From positions 1 to 49,310 of IMG/VR virus record IMGVR_UViG_3300010413_001230: 49,310 nt of DNA, one strand, 5' to 3'. Of this stretch, positions 23,077-30,731 are shown one piece after another. The notes under the pieces were generated by a model that had not been told where the DNA came from, did not search any database, and saw nothing but the letters and a program-made list of their open reading frames with translations. Positions within the stretch are counted from its first letter, which is position 1. Every line of letters starts with the position of its first letter. Made by a program: the position numbers and the translations under genes. The stretch is from a virus.

Positions 23077-23630
23077 ACCAGATCATCGATCTCCTTCCAC
23101 CGATGAACCAACCCACTGCCGTGGTGTGTGTGTTTCAGGTACACATCGCGCACCCAGGCGCATTGGAGGCCCACTTTCTTGGCCATCTGGCAGTAGTAGT
23201 TGTCACTGCCATAGTGGGCAAAGCGCTCGTCAAGGTAGCCGATCGATTCAGTCAAGCGCCGCTTGACCAAGACACACCAAAAGGGCAGGTGATCCACTAC
23301 TTCGATACCGCTTTGCCCCGGCCAACCATCGCACATCGGTCGCGTGCTAGAGCGCCCCGATGGCCCCACGATGCCGAACGTCGGATCGGAGTAGAGCGCA
23401 TCAGCCAGGATTCTGAGCCACCCGTATTGAAACCACTCTATGTCATCATTCAGAATCATCACATCGCCCGGCGCCTGCTTCCACCCGGCATTGACCGTCC
23501 GGCTGAATCCCTGCCGCTTCTGGTCGTGTACGATCAGCGCTTGTGCCTCACAACCTGCTGTGAGCTGCGCCAGGGCCATTGTGTCTTGCGCTTTCTTGGG
23601 CTTGATGGTCGGCATCACGATGGTGATCAT
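23049..23630 (-). CDS. Family 2 glycosyltransferase
   Basis: 193 residues from the ATG at 23630, overlapping the upstream stop (ATGA). MITIVMPTIKPKKAQDTM, LIVHDQKRQGFSRTVNAGWKQAPGDVMILNDDIEW (NDD at 61-63) and FWCVLVKRRLTESIGYLDERFAHYGSDNYYCQMAKKVG are typical GT2 features. It is short for the family but has the complete catalytic core. Confidence 0.85.
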   Translation of the reverse strand: MITIVMPTIKPKKAQDTMALAQLTAGCEAQALIVHDQKRQGFSRTVNAGWKQAPGDVMILNDDIEWFQYGWLRILADALYSDPTFGIVGPSGRSSTRPMCDGWPGQSGIEVVDHLPFWCVLVKRRLTESIGYLDERFAHYGSDNYYCQMAKKVGLQCAWVRDVYLKHTHHGSGLVHRWKEIDDLVWQRLRIRL

Positions 23631-24244
23631 CCTCTTGCCGCCCCGAACCGATGCCCCACCACCGCGCCGCCATTGTATGGCCTGCCCAGGAGGGCAATGC
23701 TCGTCTTGCACTTCTCAAGTGCCCTCAAGAGCGCCCCTTGGTCCTTGTCCTTGAATCGTTCCCACTCCACGCGCCACTCTCGAAAGAGCCGCCGCACCCG
23801 CTCGGACTTCTGAAACCAGATCACGCCCGTGTTGAGCTGCAACGGATCGATGGAGCATTGCGAAAGCGTGACAATCCGTTCATGGTCTGTCAGGTGCCCC
23901 AGGAGCGCCCCGCCTTGCGGTTGGCTGTGGACCATGACCATATCCCAACCGAGCTCGAGAAGGTTGAACCCGATCCGCAAGTCACCATAGACACGAGTAT
24001 CAGCATCCAAGAAAAGTGTGCCCTCAAATGGCGAGAGCACATCAAGATTCACCTTGGCCCACCGGCCTGGCGTGCCCCGGTCGACCCATTCGATACTTGG
24101 CGCCCATCCAACCTCGTGATCGCTGATGACCACTACCGGCCATTCTCTGTGGACCATTGTCAGGGATTCAGCCGAGAAACGCGCCTCTTGGAGCGCTTTT
24201 TGCCCGTAGGCCACATACACCACACCGGGATTGATCAACGTCAT
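23627..24244 (-). CDS. GT8-like glycosyltransferase
   Basis: 205 residues. A GT-A fold with the metal-binding DxD in TLFLDADTRVYGDL (80-82), the acceptor-site strand LQLNTGVIWFQKSERVRRLF and DQGALLRALEKC, all in GT8/nucleotide-diphospho-sugar-transferase order. The C-terminal GRPYNGGAVVGHRFG supplies the usual terminal His region. Confidence 0.82.
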   Translation of the reverse strand: MTLINPGVVYVAYGQKALQEARFSAESLTMVHREWPVVVISDHEVGWAPSIEWVDRGTPGRWAKVNLDVLSPFEGTLFLDADTRVYGDLRIGFNLLELGWDMVMVHSQPQGGALLGHLTDHERIVTLSQCSIDPLQLNTGVIWFQKSERVRRLFREWRVEWERFKDKDQGALLRALEKCKTSIALLGRPYNGGAVVGHRFGAARG

Positions 24245-24245
24245 A

Positions 24246-24932
24246 CTACCTTCGCCACCTGCCCAACCATCCGGCAGGTAGAGAGCAGAGCAATACCCGA
24301 TGTGTGTAAAGCGCCCTCAAGAAAGCGTGCTCGGGCGCATCGGGGGATTCCTTGCGCTCCCGGTCCCAGGCATCGATCAGTGCCTCCGTTGCCTCGGTCT
24401 TTCGCACCCATACAGCAGCCGTATCGTACACCGGCAAGCGCAAATCGCCAATGGCAACTTTGGTCTTGTTCTGCTCCGATCGATCCCCGATCTCGCTGGC
24501 GAGCATCTCGTTGCCGCGCAACATCGCCGCCACTTCCCAACTGGCATACTGCCCGGTATCTTCCACGCGCACAAAGCCAAGTGCCACCTGCTTTGGCTCG
24601 ATTGGCCTCGCCGCGCTCCATATCAAGGTGCGCTCCCAGGGCAGCCGGAGCGATCCACTGTACTCGCACGCATCCAGATCGTGGTGCCCCATGATGCCTT
24701 TTGCGTCCCGGATCGAGCCATCGAGCACATAGATGCCGCAATCGGCCAAGTCCTGAGAGAGCGCCCGCTGTGCTTGCGCTTGCTCGGGCATTTCGGCCTG
24801 CCCACTCTCCAGCAGCTCGATGGCCCGTTGCTTACTTACACCAACCCAATCCCCAGGATGATAGATTTTTAAGGTGCCTGTTTCGTCGGCCGCCATAATG
24901 ACGGTGACCGCTCTTACCTGTACTAGGGCCAC
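24246..24932 (-). CDS. Fusion of a phage head-associated N-domain with a GT-like domain
   Basis: 228 residues from GTG 24932 (AGGGGGTA upstream). Residues 1-48 (VQVRAVTVIM...KIYHPGDWVGVSKQRAIELLESGQAEMP) match a short module often encoded beside phage capsid genes. The remainder (LRLPVYDTAAVWVRKTEATEALIDAW ... EHAFLRALYTH ... LPAGWLGRW) has the strand-DxA/N-W pattern of a GT-A-type transferase. It is the first gene of the modification block and nearest to the capsid genes. The fusion might tether a transferase to the virion or to a structural partner (inference). Confidence 0.6.
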   Translation of the reverse strand: MALVQVRAVTVIMAADETGTLKIYHPGDWVGVSKQRAIELLESGQAEMPEQAQAQRALSQDLADCGIYVLDGSIRDAKGIMGHHDLDACEYSGSLRLPWERTLIWSAARPIEPKQVALGFVRVEDTGQYASWEVAAMLRGNEMLASEIGDRSEQNKTKVAIGDLRLPVYDTAAVWVRKTEATEALIDAWDRERKESPDAPEHAFLRALYTHRVLLCSLPAGWLGRWRR

Positions 24933-25026
24933 GCTCTACCCCCTTTGGCGGGGTGATCGGGCGGGGGGTAGACGCCCAACCACCCCAGGAAAGCGCCAGA
25001 AAACTGCCCCCGGCGCACGAACACGA
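24933..25026. other. Short spacer with two GC-rich hairpins
   Basis: Between the capsid-accessory gene and the modification block lie two small potential hairpins: ACCCC/GGGGT around 24945-24961 and GGGCG/CGCCC around 24958-24977. There is no T-run on either strand, so this is not a convincing terminator. Attenuation or RNA processing at this border is possible. Confidence 0.35.
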
Positions 25027-25464
25027 TTACGGCACGACCTCAGTAACCAACGTGGTGGCAACAGGCGCATACCTGTTGATGATCCCGTAGGTGGTCACAT
25101 CGGTCAGCGCTGTGTTGCCAGCAACGGTAAGCTGTGCTCTCACAAAGTCAAAGCCCGGCGTCATCTCCTCGGTCCTCAGCTCGATGATACACACATCGTT
25201 GCCATCGCCGCCCGCCTGCGTCAACTGCGCGATTGCCTTGCCGGCAATAGCCGCGGCCCCGGTTCCGGTTGCGTCCTGCGCCTCTTGGAGGATCAGGTCA
25301 ACCGTTCCCGCCGCTGCAATCACACCCACTTTCAGGACACACGCGGCCCTGTGGTGGATGGACATATTGAACCAAGCGGTCTGGTAAACCCCGATCGCCC
25401 GGTTGGCCGGGTAAAGCTCGGCCCCAACCTGATGAACTTCGCTGAATCTTTCGGTGTATGGCAT
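25027..25464 (-). CDS. Capsid accessory / decoration-like protein
   Basis: 145 residues directly downstream of the major capsid gene. GAELYPANRAIGVYQTAWFNMSIHHRAACVLKVGVIAAAGTVDLILQEAQDATG reads as a beta-rich domain with the 'YxxNxxxGxYxTxWFNM' pattern seen in small phage head proteins. No catalytic motif. It is probably a decoration or head-stabilising protein, and a candidate carrier for the modifications encoded next door (inference). Confidence 0.65.
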   Translation of the reverse strand: MPYTERFSEVHQVGAELYPANRAIGVYQTAWFNMSIHHRAACVLKVGVIAAAGTVDLILQEAQDATGTGAAAIAGKAIAQLTQAGGDGNDVCIIELRTEEMTPGFDFVRAQLTVAGNTALTDVTTYGIINRYAPVATTLVTEVVP

Positions 25465-25476
25465 CTCTTATCCCTC

Positions 25477-26775
25477 CTAGCTCGCCACCGCGCCGAGGAT
25501 GACGAACGGGCTGATCTGCGTTACGCCATCAGCCAGCGTCAAGGGCGCACTGAGCCAGGGCTGACCGTCCACACGGTGAACGGCACGCCACGCGGTTAAG
25601 TCGTACTGGAATCGGTAGTGCATGGAGCTGTCAATGGTCGTTGCCTGCCGATCTCCGATCAGGTAATAGGACCAGTCAGCCAGCAGGATGTCACCCGGCT
25701 GCCCGAGACGCGGCAATTTTTCGGTCCACATGATCGGGAAGCCGAACAGGGTGCCCGGCATACCGTCACGCGCATTGGGGATGAACACATAGCTTGGGTT
25801 GGCCGCCGGCCCGTTCAGGTTGAGCAGTTGCGGCATCGCGCCCCGGCTAATGTGCCAAACCGGGGTGTCGCCGTGGTGGACGCTGACCATATTGAAGATG
25901 TCGGCAAGATTGATCTGCCCAGCCACTGCACGCGCAACGGTGATCGTCACGCCGGCATTCAGAACGCCAAGCGGCTGCCCGGCCCCGGTGCCCTGCAAGA
26001 AGCAGTATTCCTCTTCCCAACGGATGGCCCCGGCAAAGCCCATCTGACCCTGCAAGAACGAAACCAAGCCCACTGCTTCATCAGCAAGCAGCTCGTCAGA
26101 CGCCTCGGTATAGCACACTAACTTGTGGGCAACGAGATTGATTTGCCGGAAAGCCGGCTGCGTCTCGCTCTTGGCTACACCCTCTTCCGTCCAGCTTGCC
26201 ACGATGCCGCCATGCTGCCTGGTCTGCCCTGCCGTCGTTCCGGTCTGATCGAGCGTCGGCATAGCCAACTGGCGCCGGCTCATACGGATCACGGTTGCTC
26301 TCTGCCGGATCGGGTTGGCCTCGTATACAACGCCCAGCAATTCGGGCCGGAACTCCACCGGCACCAAAAAGCCGCCCGATGCCCCGGTCTGTTCGAGCAG
26401 GTCTTTGTGCTCCTGAGCGCTCTTGGAAAGCCAGCTTGCGCCTTCCGGTTCGTCGTTGTCCTTGAACGGCTGCCCCAGTTCGGTGACCGGGAAACGGTAG
26501 GTTGGATTGTAGAACTGGTGAACTTTGGTCAACCACTGCCCGACGTTCTTGATCTTCGCCTTGGCGGGATCGGGCGCATCTTTGGCATCCTGATACGCCT
26601 TGGCCGCCTCTTCGACCTCTCGAAGCTGGGTGGCCTTTTGCCGCCAGCTCTGAGCCTCAACAATCAGCTTATCCCGGCGCTCTGCGTCTTCGGGGCTGAT
26701 CTTTTCCAGCTCGATCAAGCCCCTGGCCTCCTGAAAAAGGACATTGGCTTTTTCAAGCATCTCTTTTCTGTTCAC
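25477..26775 (-). CDS. Major capsid protein, HK97 fold
   Basis: 432 residues. The N-terminal 70 residues are an acidic/basic helical delta-domain (MLEKANVLFQEARGLIELEKISPEDAERRDKL). From GASGGFLVPVEFRPELLGVVYEANPIRQRATVIRMS onward the order N-arm, E-loop, P- and A-domains is standard for HK97-type capsids, including LADEAVGLVSFLQGQMGFAGAIRWEEEYCFLQGTGAGQPLGVLN and GTLFGFPIMWTEKLP. The delta-domain would be removed by the upstream protease. The gene overlaps that protease gene by four bases. Confidence 0.95.
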   Translation of the reverse strand: MNRKEMLEKANVLFQEARGLIELEKISPEDAERRDKLIVEAQSWRQKATQLREVEEAAKAYQDAKDAPDPAKAKIKNVGQWLTKVHQFYNPTYRFPVTELGQPFKDNDEPEGASWLSKSAQEHKDLLEQTGASGGFLVPVEFRPELLGVVYEANPIRQRATVIRMSRRQLAMPTLDQTGTTAGQTRQHGGIVASWTEEGVAKSETQPAFRQINLVAHKLVCYTEASDELLADEAVGLVSFLQGQMGFAGAIRWEEEYCFLQGTGAGQPLGVLNAGVTITVARAVAGQINLADIFNMVSVHHGDTPVWHISRGAMPQLLNLNGPAANPSYVFIPNARDGMPGTLFGFPIMWTEKLPRLGQPGDILLADWSYYLIGDRQATTIDSSMHYRFQYDLTAWRAVHRVDGQPWLSAPLTLADGVTQISPFVILGAVAS

Positions 26776-28223
26776 TTTGTTTCCTCCGAAAGTTGGGATT
26801 GGATCTCAATGATCCATTGTTCCACATCTGCCAGCGTGATCCCTTTCTCGGTGGGTGCCTGATCGGGCGGCCCGGCCTCGGGTTCGTCATCTTGCTCTTG
26901 CTGGCTATCCAAAGCGGCCTCCTCTTGTGGAGGTGCTTCTTTGCTCTGCTCTTCTTCTGTCTCCGGTTCGTCCGGCATGGCCCCTGACAACATTTGCTCA
27001 AGGTCACTCAATGCCTGCTGAACGCCATCAATCGCCCCCTGAATGCGCCGGATGTTGGCGGCGCTGAACGTGCGGCCCACCTTGGCCTCGAGCTCCGGCT
27101 CTTCGGCCTTTTCCCACGGTGGCACGATGCTGCTATCATCAAACTGCTCACGCATACGGGCATAATACCGCGCCACACGGGAGCGCACGGCATCACGATC
27201 GTCCTCGGGGATGTCCACGCCGCCCCGGCTACCTTGCAAAACCGCCGCTGTGGCAAAGATGCCACGAGGGATCGCCGTCAATCGCCCATCCACCTCAGCC
27301 GCAAAGGGCAGCTTGTAGCTGCCGAACTGGTCAGCCGCGCCCGAGTCGTACCAGAAGAAGCCCTGCCTGTACCGCTCACTCGGGGCATCCTCGCTACCTG
27401 TTGCACGCCGAATCCCGGCCACCGCTGCAGTAGAGTCCCATGCCCGGTCCCTATCGGCAATGGGCAACGAGGTAGACCCGCTTGCCCCCTTTTCATCCTC
27501 AGATCCCACATAGCGGGGCTGCTCCTGTTTGGCGCTCAGGGTGCTCGTTGCTGGATTCATGGCAAAGGCCACGGGCGAATACTCCCATAGCCGGATCTCT
27601 TTGAGATTGCGTATAGTCTGCTCCTTGCCGCCTATGGTTTCATCGGTATAATCGGCAAGGATCGGGTCATACCCAATCGAGTATTCACCCACAGCGCCGT
27701 CTCGAATCCGCACGAACGCACCTTTGCCCTCGGGCGTGTCCATCAAGAACTGCGTGCGTGCCATCAGCGCCCCCGTTGCGTCGGGGTAGTGGGCCAGCAC
27801 ATCGGCAGGTAACTGCTCCTTGCCGACCTCCCACAGCGCCAGGGGCTTGCCGATCACGTCTCGCACGCTGCCGGAGTTGTGCGTATCGAGCACGCGGATC
27901 TTGCCCATGCGCTCTGTGATCGTCTTGGTAAACGCGCCCTGGTGGATGCGATCATTTCCAAAGTCAACATTGCCCATCACGGCAACCGTATGCTCTACAA
28001 TGCCCTGCTCGTTGTCTACCTTTGTGATGATAGAAGGTAGCACCTTGTGCTCTTTTGCTTGCTCCACCTCACCTTGCTCCTGTACCCCCTTGCCTGTCTC
28101 CCATAGCGAAATACAGACAGCAACCGCTTGCTCGTTGCTCTCTGCTGTGCCGTCCCCCAGCACAATGGGGATACAGCGACTTATGAAAGTTTCTTGATCC
28201 TCACCCGCCCTCGGCGTTGGCAT
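26772..28223 (-). CDS. HK97-family prohead protease fused to scaffold-like tail
   Basis: 483 residues. Residues 1-42 (MPTPRAGEDQETFISRCIPIVLGDGTAESNEQAVAVCISLWE) form a small phage module. The S78 protease core follows, with VLDTHNSGSVRDVIGK (His) and RDGAVGEYSIGYDP (Ser), and ends in LWEYSPVAFAMNPAT. The last 110 residues are acidic, Glu/Gln-rich and helical (QQALSDLEQMLSG... EQSKEAPPQEEAALDSQQEQDDEPEAG), as expected for an internal scaffold. It processes the capsid delta-domain during maturation. Confidence 0.88.
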   Translation of the reverse strand: MPTPRAGEDQETFISRCIPIVLGDGTAESNEQAVAVCISLWETGKGVQEQGEVEQAKEHKVLPSIITKVDNEQGIVEHTVAVMGNVDFGNDRIHQGAFTKTITERMGKIRVLDTHNSGSVRDVIGKPLALWEVGKEQLPADVLAHYPDATGALMARTQFLMDTPEGKGAFVRIRDGAVGEYSIGYDPILADYTDETIGGKEQTIRNLKEIRLWEYSPVAFAMNPATSTLSAKQEQPRYVGSEDEKGASGSTSLPIADRDRAWDSTAAVAGIRRATGSEDAPSERYRQGFFWYDSGAADQFGSYKLPFAAEVDGRLTAIPRGIFATAAVLQGSRGGVDIPEDDRDAVRSRVARYYARMREQFDDSSIVPPWEKAEEPELEAKVGRTFSAANIRRIQGAIDGVQQALSDLEQMLSGAMPDEPETEEEQSKEAPPQEEAALDSQQEQDDEPEAGPPDQAPTEKGITLADVEQWIIEIQSQLSEETK

Positions 28224-28404
28224 ACTCTTTCTTGTACTCTGTTGGCCCTACCTTGTGCCGTGCCTGGTGCTCCTCCTTGCTGATGCACCGCAAGCACACG
28301 GTTTCCAACTTGTCATCCACTACTACCAGCGTTCCAGCCTCTAAAGGCTGATTGCATCGCGCACATCTCAATGGTAAAGGTAATCGATGCACTTTCCTTG
28401 CCAT
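28201..28404 (-). CDS. Small zinc-ribbon protein
   Basis: 67 residues from the ATG at 28404 (GTG at 28413 is possible). Two CxxC pairs (CARC, CLRC) form a zinc ribbon, with a Lys/Glu-rich helix after it (SKEEHQARHKVGPTEYKKEYANAEGG). It overlaps the protease gene start by 23 bp. The function in the head module is unknown; small zinc proteins often lie near portal/protease genes in phages of this type. Confidence 0.65.
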   Translation of the reverse strand: MARKVHRLPLPLRCARCNQPLEAGTLVVVDDKLETVCLRCISKEEHQARHKVGPTEYKKEYANAEGG

Positions 28405-28461
28405 TGCCCCCACCTTTCTCTTCTATTGGCCTGCGAAAGTTTGCCGGCTCTCGCAAGCTGT

Positions 28462-29166
28462 CTATACAATGCCCGGCAATTCGGGCTGTTCCACCTCATC
28501 AGGGATCACCGGCACCGTCACACACCGGCAGTTGACGATCTCACTTGCATCAGCCCCCAAGCTGCCATCCAGGGGGTAGAGCAAAAGCGAATTGCCCACC
28601 TCGAAGGGCTGCCCGATGGTTCGGACCTGCCCATGAGCAGCCGCATGTGTCGGCCTCGTGCGTATGTCGTTGGTGGCTACCCACTCGTGCTCTTGCGCCC
28701 CGTATGCCTGGAAGAGAGCATTAGAACCAAAGTTTGCCGCGTGCATACTCTCGGTTCGACTGATCATCTCTACCCGGTAACGGGGCGTGCGGTCCACAAA
28801 CCAACCCCGCTCCTCGTCGGTCAGGGTATCATCGTTCAGGTACACATTCCACAGCGCATCAATCGCGCCGTTGAGCTTCTCGATGGTCCACCCTTCCCAC
28901 TCGGCCACGCGCAAGATGGCGAACAGGTCTTTTACCGTCGTCTCAAGCGGCTCTTGGGCAAAGGTCATGCCGTATGCCTCGAACTCTAGAGCATACTGCT
29001 CAAACAGATTTCTGACGTTGAACTGTATTCCAAGCTCTGCCGTCCATACCTCGTTGGCGTCGGTGGTCACGCCCACCAGTAGCGGCATGAACTCCTCTCG
29101 CCAGTTGGCCGGCGCTTGGTTCTCAAAGTAATCATCCCAATCGCGCTGGATCTGCGTCCAGTCCAT
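28462..29166 (-). CDS. Minor head protein, MuF / SPP1 gp7 family
   Basis: 234 residues from ATG 29166. The C-terminal core VEMISRTESMHAANFG...HEWVATNDIRTRPTHAAAHGQ...GNSLLLYPLDGSLGADASEIVNCRC is the diagnostic SPP1-gp7/MuF signature. The frame remains open for 58 codons upstream (29167-29340), with no ATG, GTG or TTG, up to an A9 run in the portal gene. The extension reads as a good family N-terminus (RLDQTAESWEPEYTEAAKTALERDRRAVLARAQAAAKAF). The protein may therefore be made as a portal fusion by frameshifting, or start at a non-standard codon. Confidence 0.85.
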   Translation of the reverse strand: MDWTQIQRDWDDYFENQAPANWREEFMPLLVGVTTDANEVWTAELGIQFNVRNLFEQYALEFEAYGMTFAQEPLETTVKDLFAILRVAEWEGWTIEKLNGAIDALWNVYLNDDTLTDEERGWFVDRTPRYRVEMISRTESMHAANFGSNALFQAYGAQEHEWVATNDIRTRPTHAAAHGQVRTIGQPFEVGNSLLLYPLDGSLGADASEIVNCRCVTVPVIPDEVEQPELPGIV

Positions 29167-29348
29167 TGACTGCTTGGCCTGCCGGAATGCCTTGGCCGCC
29201 GCTTGCGCCCGTGCCAGAACCGCACGCCGATCACGTTCGAGTGCTGTTTTTGCCGCCTCGGTGTATTCCGGCTCCCAGCTCTCTGCCGTCTGATCTAGCC
29301 GTTTAGCGACTCGATCCTTCTGTTCGGTTGTAAAGGTGCTTTTTTTTT
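29167..29348 (-). other. Possible -1 frameshift region linking portal and MuF
   Basis: The portal gene reads ATT AAA AAA AAA GCA across a run of nine A (29340-29348 on the complement). A -1 slip there leaves the portal frame and enters the open frame of the MuF gene, which has no normal start codon in the next 58 codons. A real programmed slip (or transcriptional slippage) would give a portal-MuF fusion. A homopolymer length error in the assembly would produce the same picture. Confidence 0.5.
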
Positions 29349-30731
29349 AATCGGAAAGGACACGACCTTGCGCGTGTCTGAATCGCTGGTGATCTGCTCG
29401 TCGGTGCCTGCTTCAATGCCCGGCACCACGGGCACCTCGATCATCATCGGGCTGACCACGAAGCGCTCACCCTGCGGAGGCCCAAGCTCGGGCAGGCCCA
29501 AAGCACGCCGGTACTCGTCACGGGTGACCGCGCCGCTCTTGAACGCATCGGCCATCTGTGTTTGCTGCTGGTAGCGGATCTCCTGAAAGGCCGGCACCTT
29601 GCCATAGTCAAAGGCAGGCCACGCCTCGCCGTCGCTCAGGTAGTATTGATAATCCACCTCGAAAAGCGTGTTTTCCGGCACCATCGTGTCCTGCCAAAAC
29701 GCTTTTCTTGCCTCTTCGTAGTTGCTGTAGGTGGAGCGCATCAGGCCGATGCGGCTGCCGATCAGGATGGGAGGCACGCCGAACGGCCCCAAAATGCGGC
29801 TCTCGTTGCGTTCGTCTTGCTCTGCAAAACCCATCTCGTTGAAAGCCAGGCCCACCCGTTGGTAGGTCGTGCCCCGTTCGAGCACGCCGATCTCTTCGCC
29901 CCACCTGTCATACCCACCATACATCTCTTTCCAGCGTTCCTTGATCCCGGCTATGGTGGCATCATCCATCGGTAGGTCAGTTGTCAGCACGCCGGGCAGC
30001 ATCACGCCGTTCTGGAAAAAGAGCTTGAGGAAATGGGTAATCGCGTTGTCCACATCGGCGCTTCTTGCCAGGGGCGAAATGGGGGAGAGGCCATAGCCCA
30101 TGCCTTCCAACGGATCGCCGGGGTTGGGCAGCTTGGTGTGCATCATATCGGCTGCGTCAATGAAAAGCACCCGGTCCTCAGCGGCCATCCGCGCCCGGTC
30201 TGCGCCCCCGGCGTTGACAAATGCGCTCTTACCCTCTGGCACATACACAAAGCCCTTGATCGTGCCCCGGTTGTCCCTGTCCTTGCCCGGCACAATGAGC
30301 ACCCGATCCGGCCTGAGATTGTAGAGCGCATCGGGAGGCCGGTTGGGGGAGGGCCGGCCGAGCAGGGTGAAATTGTCACCGCTGACGTTGAGATACACGA
30401 TGCCCTGTTGCCTGAACTCCACCTGGCTTTGGTGCGGGTTGGGGCGGTCCAAGAGCTTGGCCAGCGGGTGATCGAGCGGAAACAGCTCGGGATCGTCAGG
30501 ATCGCCGGTGTACGCTCTCAGAGGGCTTGCGATTTGCGCCCGTGCCTTGTACATGATGGCCGAATAGATGAGCGTGTTGAGGTTGAATCCCTCATTGACG
30601 TAGCTCTGATAATCGACAATGCCCCACTGCGGAGTATCGTTCGTCCAGTTGGGCCACATGAACGGGGCCACCTTGACTTGCAAGGTTGGGGCCGCCTCAC
30701 GCTTGAAAAGTCGCTGCCAGAAGTTTGCCAT
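29295..30731 (-). CDS. Portal protein, HK97 family
   Basis: 478 residues, typical length. The N-terminal VNEGFNLNTLIYSAIMYKARAQIASPLRAYTGD, DALYNLRPDRVLIVPG, MMHTKLPNPGDPLEGMGYGLSPISPLARSADVDNAITHFLKLFFQNGVMLPGVL and the stem/wing segment RILGPFGVPPILIGSRIGLMRSTYSNYEEARKAFWQDT are the usual conserved blocks. It forms the dodecameric ring at the packaging vertex. It starts one base inside the terminase stop. Its last codons carry the A-run discussed for the MuF gene. Confidence 0.95.
   Translation of the reverse strand: MANFWQRLFKREAAPTLQVKVAPFMWPNWTNDTPQWGIVDYQSYVNEGFNLNTLIYSAIMYKARAQIASPLRAYTGDPDDPELFPLDHPLAKLLDRPNPHQSQVEFRQQGIVYLNVSGDNFTLLGRPSPNRPPDALYNLRPDRVLIVPGKDRDNRGTIKGFVYVPEGKSAFVNAGGADRARMAAEDRVLFIDAADMMHTKLPNPGDPLEGMGYGLSPISPLARSADVDNAITHFLKLFFQNGVMLPGVLTTDLPMDDATIAGIKERWKEMYGGYDRWGEEIGVLERGTTYQRVGLAFNEMGFAEQDERNESRILGPFGVPPILIGSRIGLMRSTYSNYEEARKAFWQDTMVPENTLFEVDYQYYLSDGEAWPAFDYGKVPAFQEIRYQQQTQMADAFKSGAVTRDEYRRALGLPELGPPQGERFVVSPMMIEVPVVPGIEAGTDEQITSDSDTRKVVSFPIKKKAPLQPNRRIESLNG

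Noticed and set aside
24933-25026. Terminator between capsid and modification genes
   Set aside because: The hairpins have no U-run on the transcribed strand.
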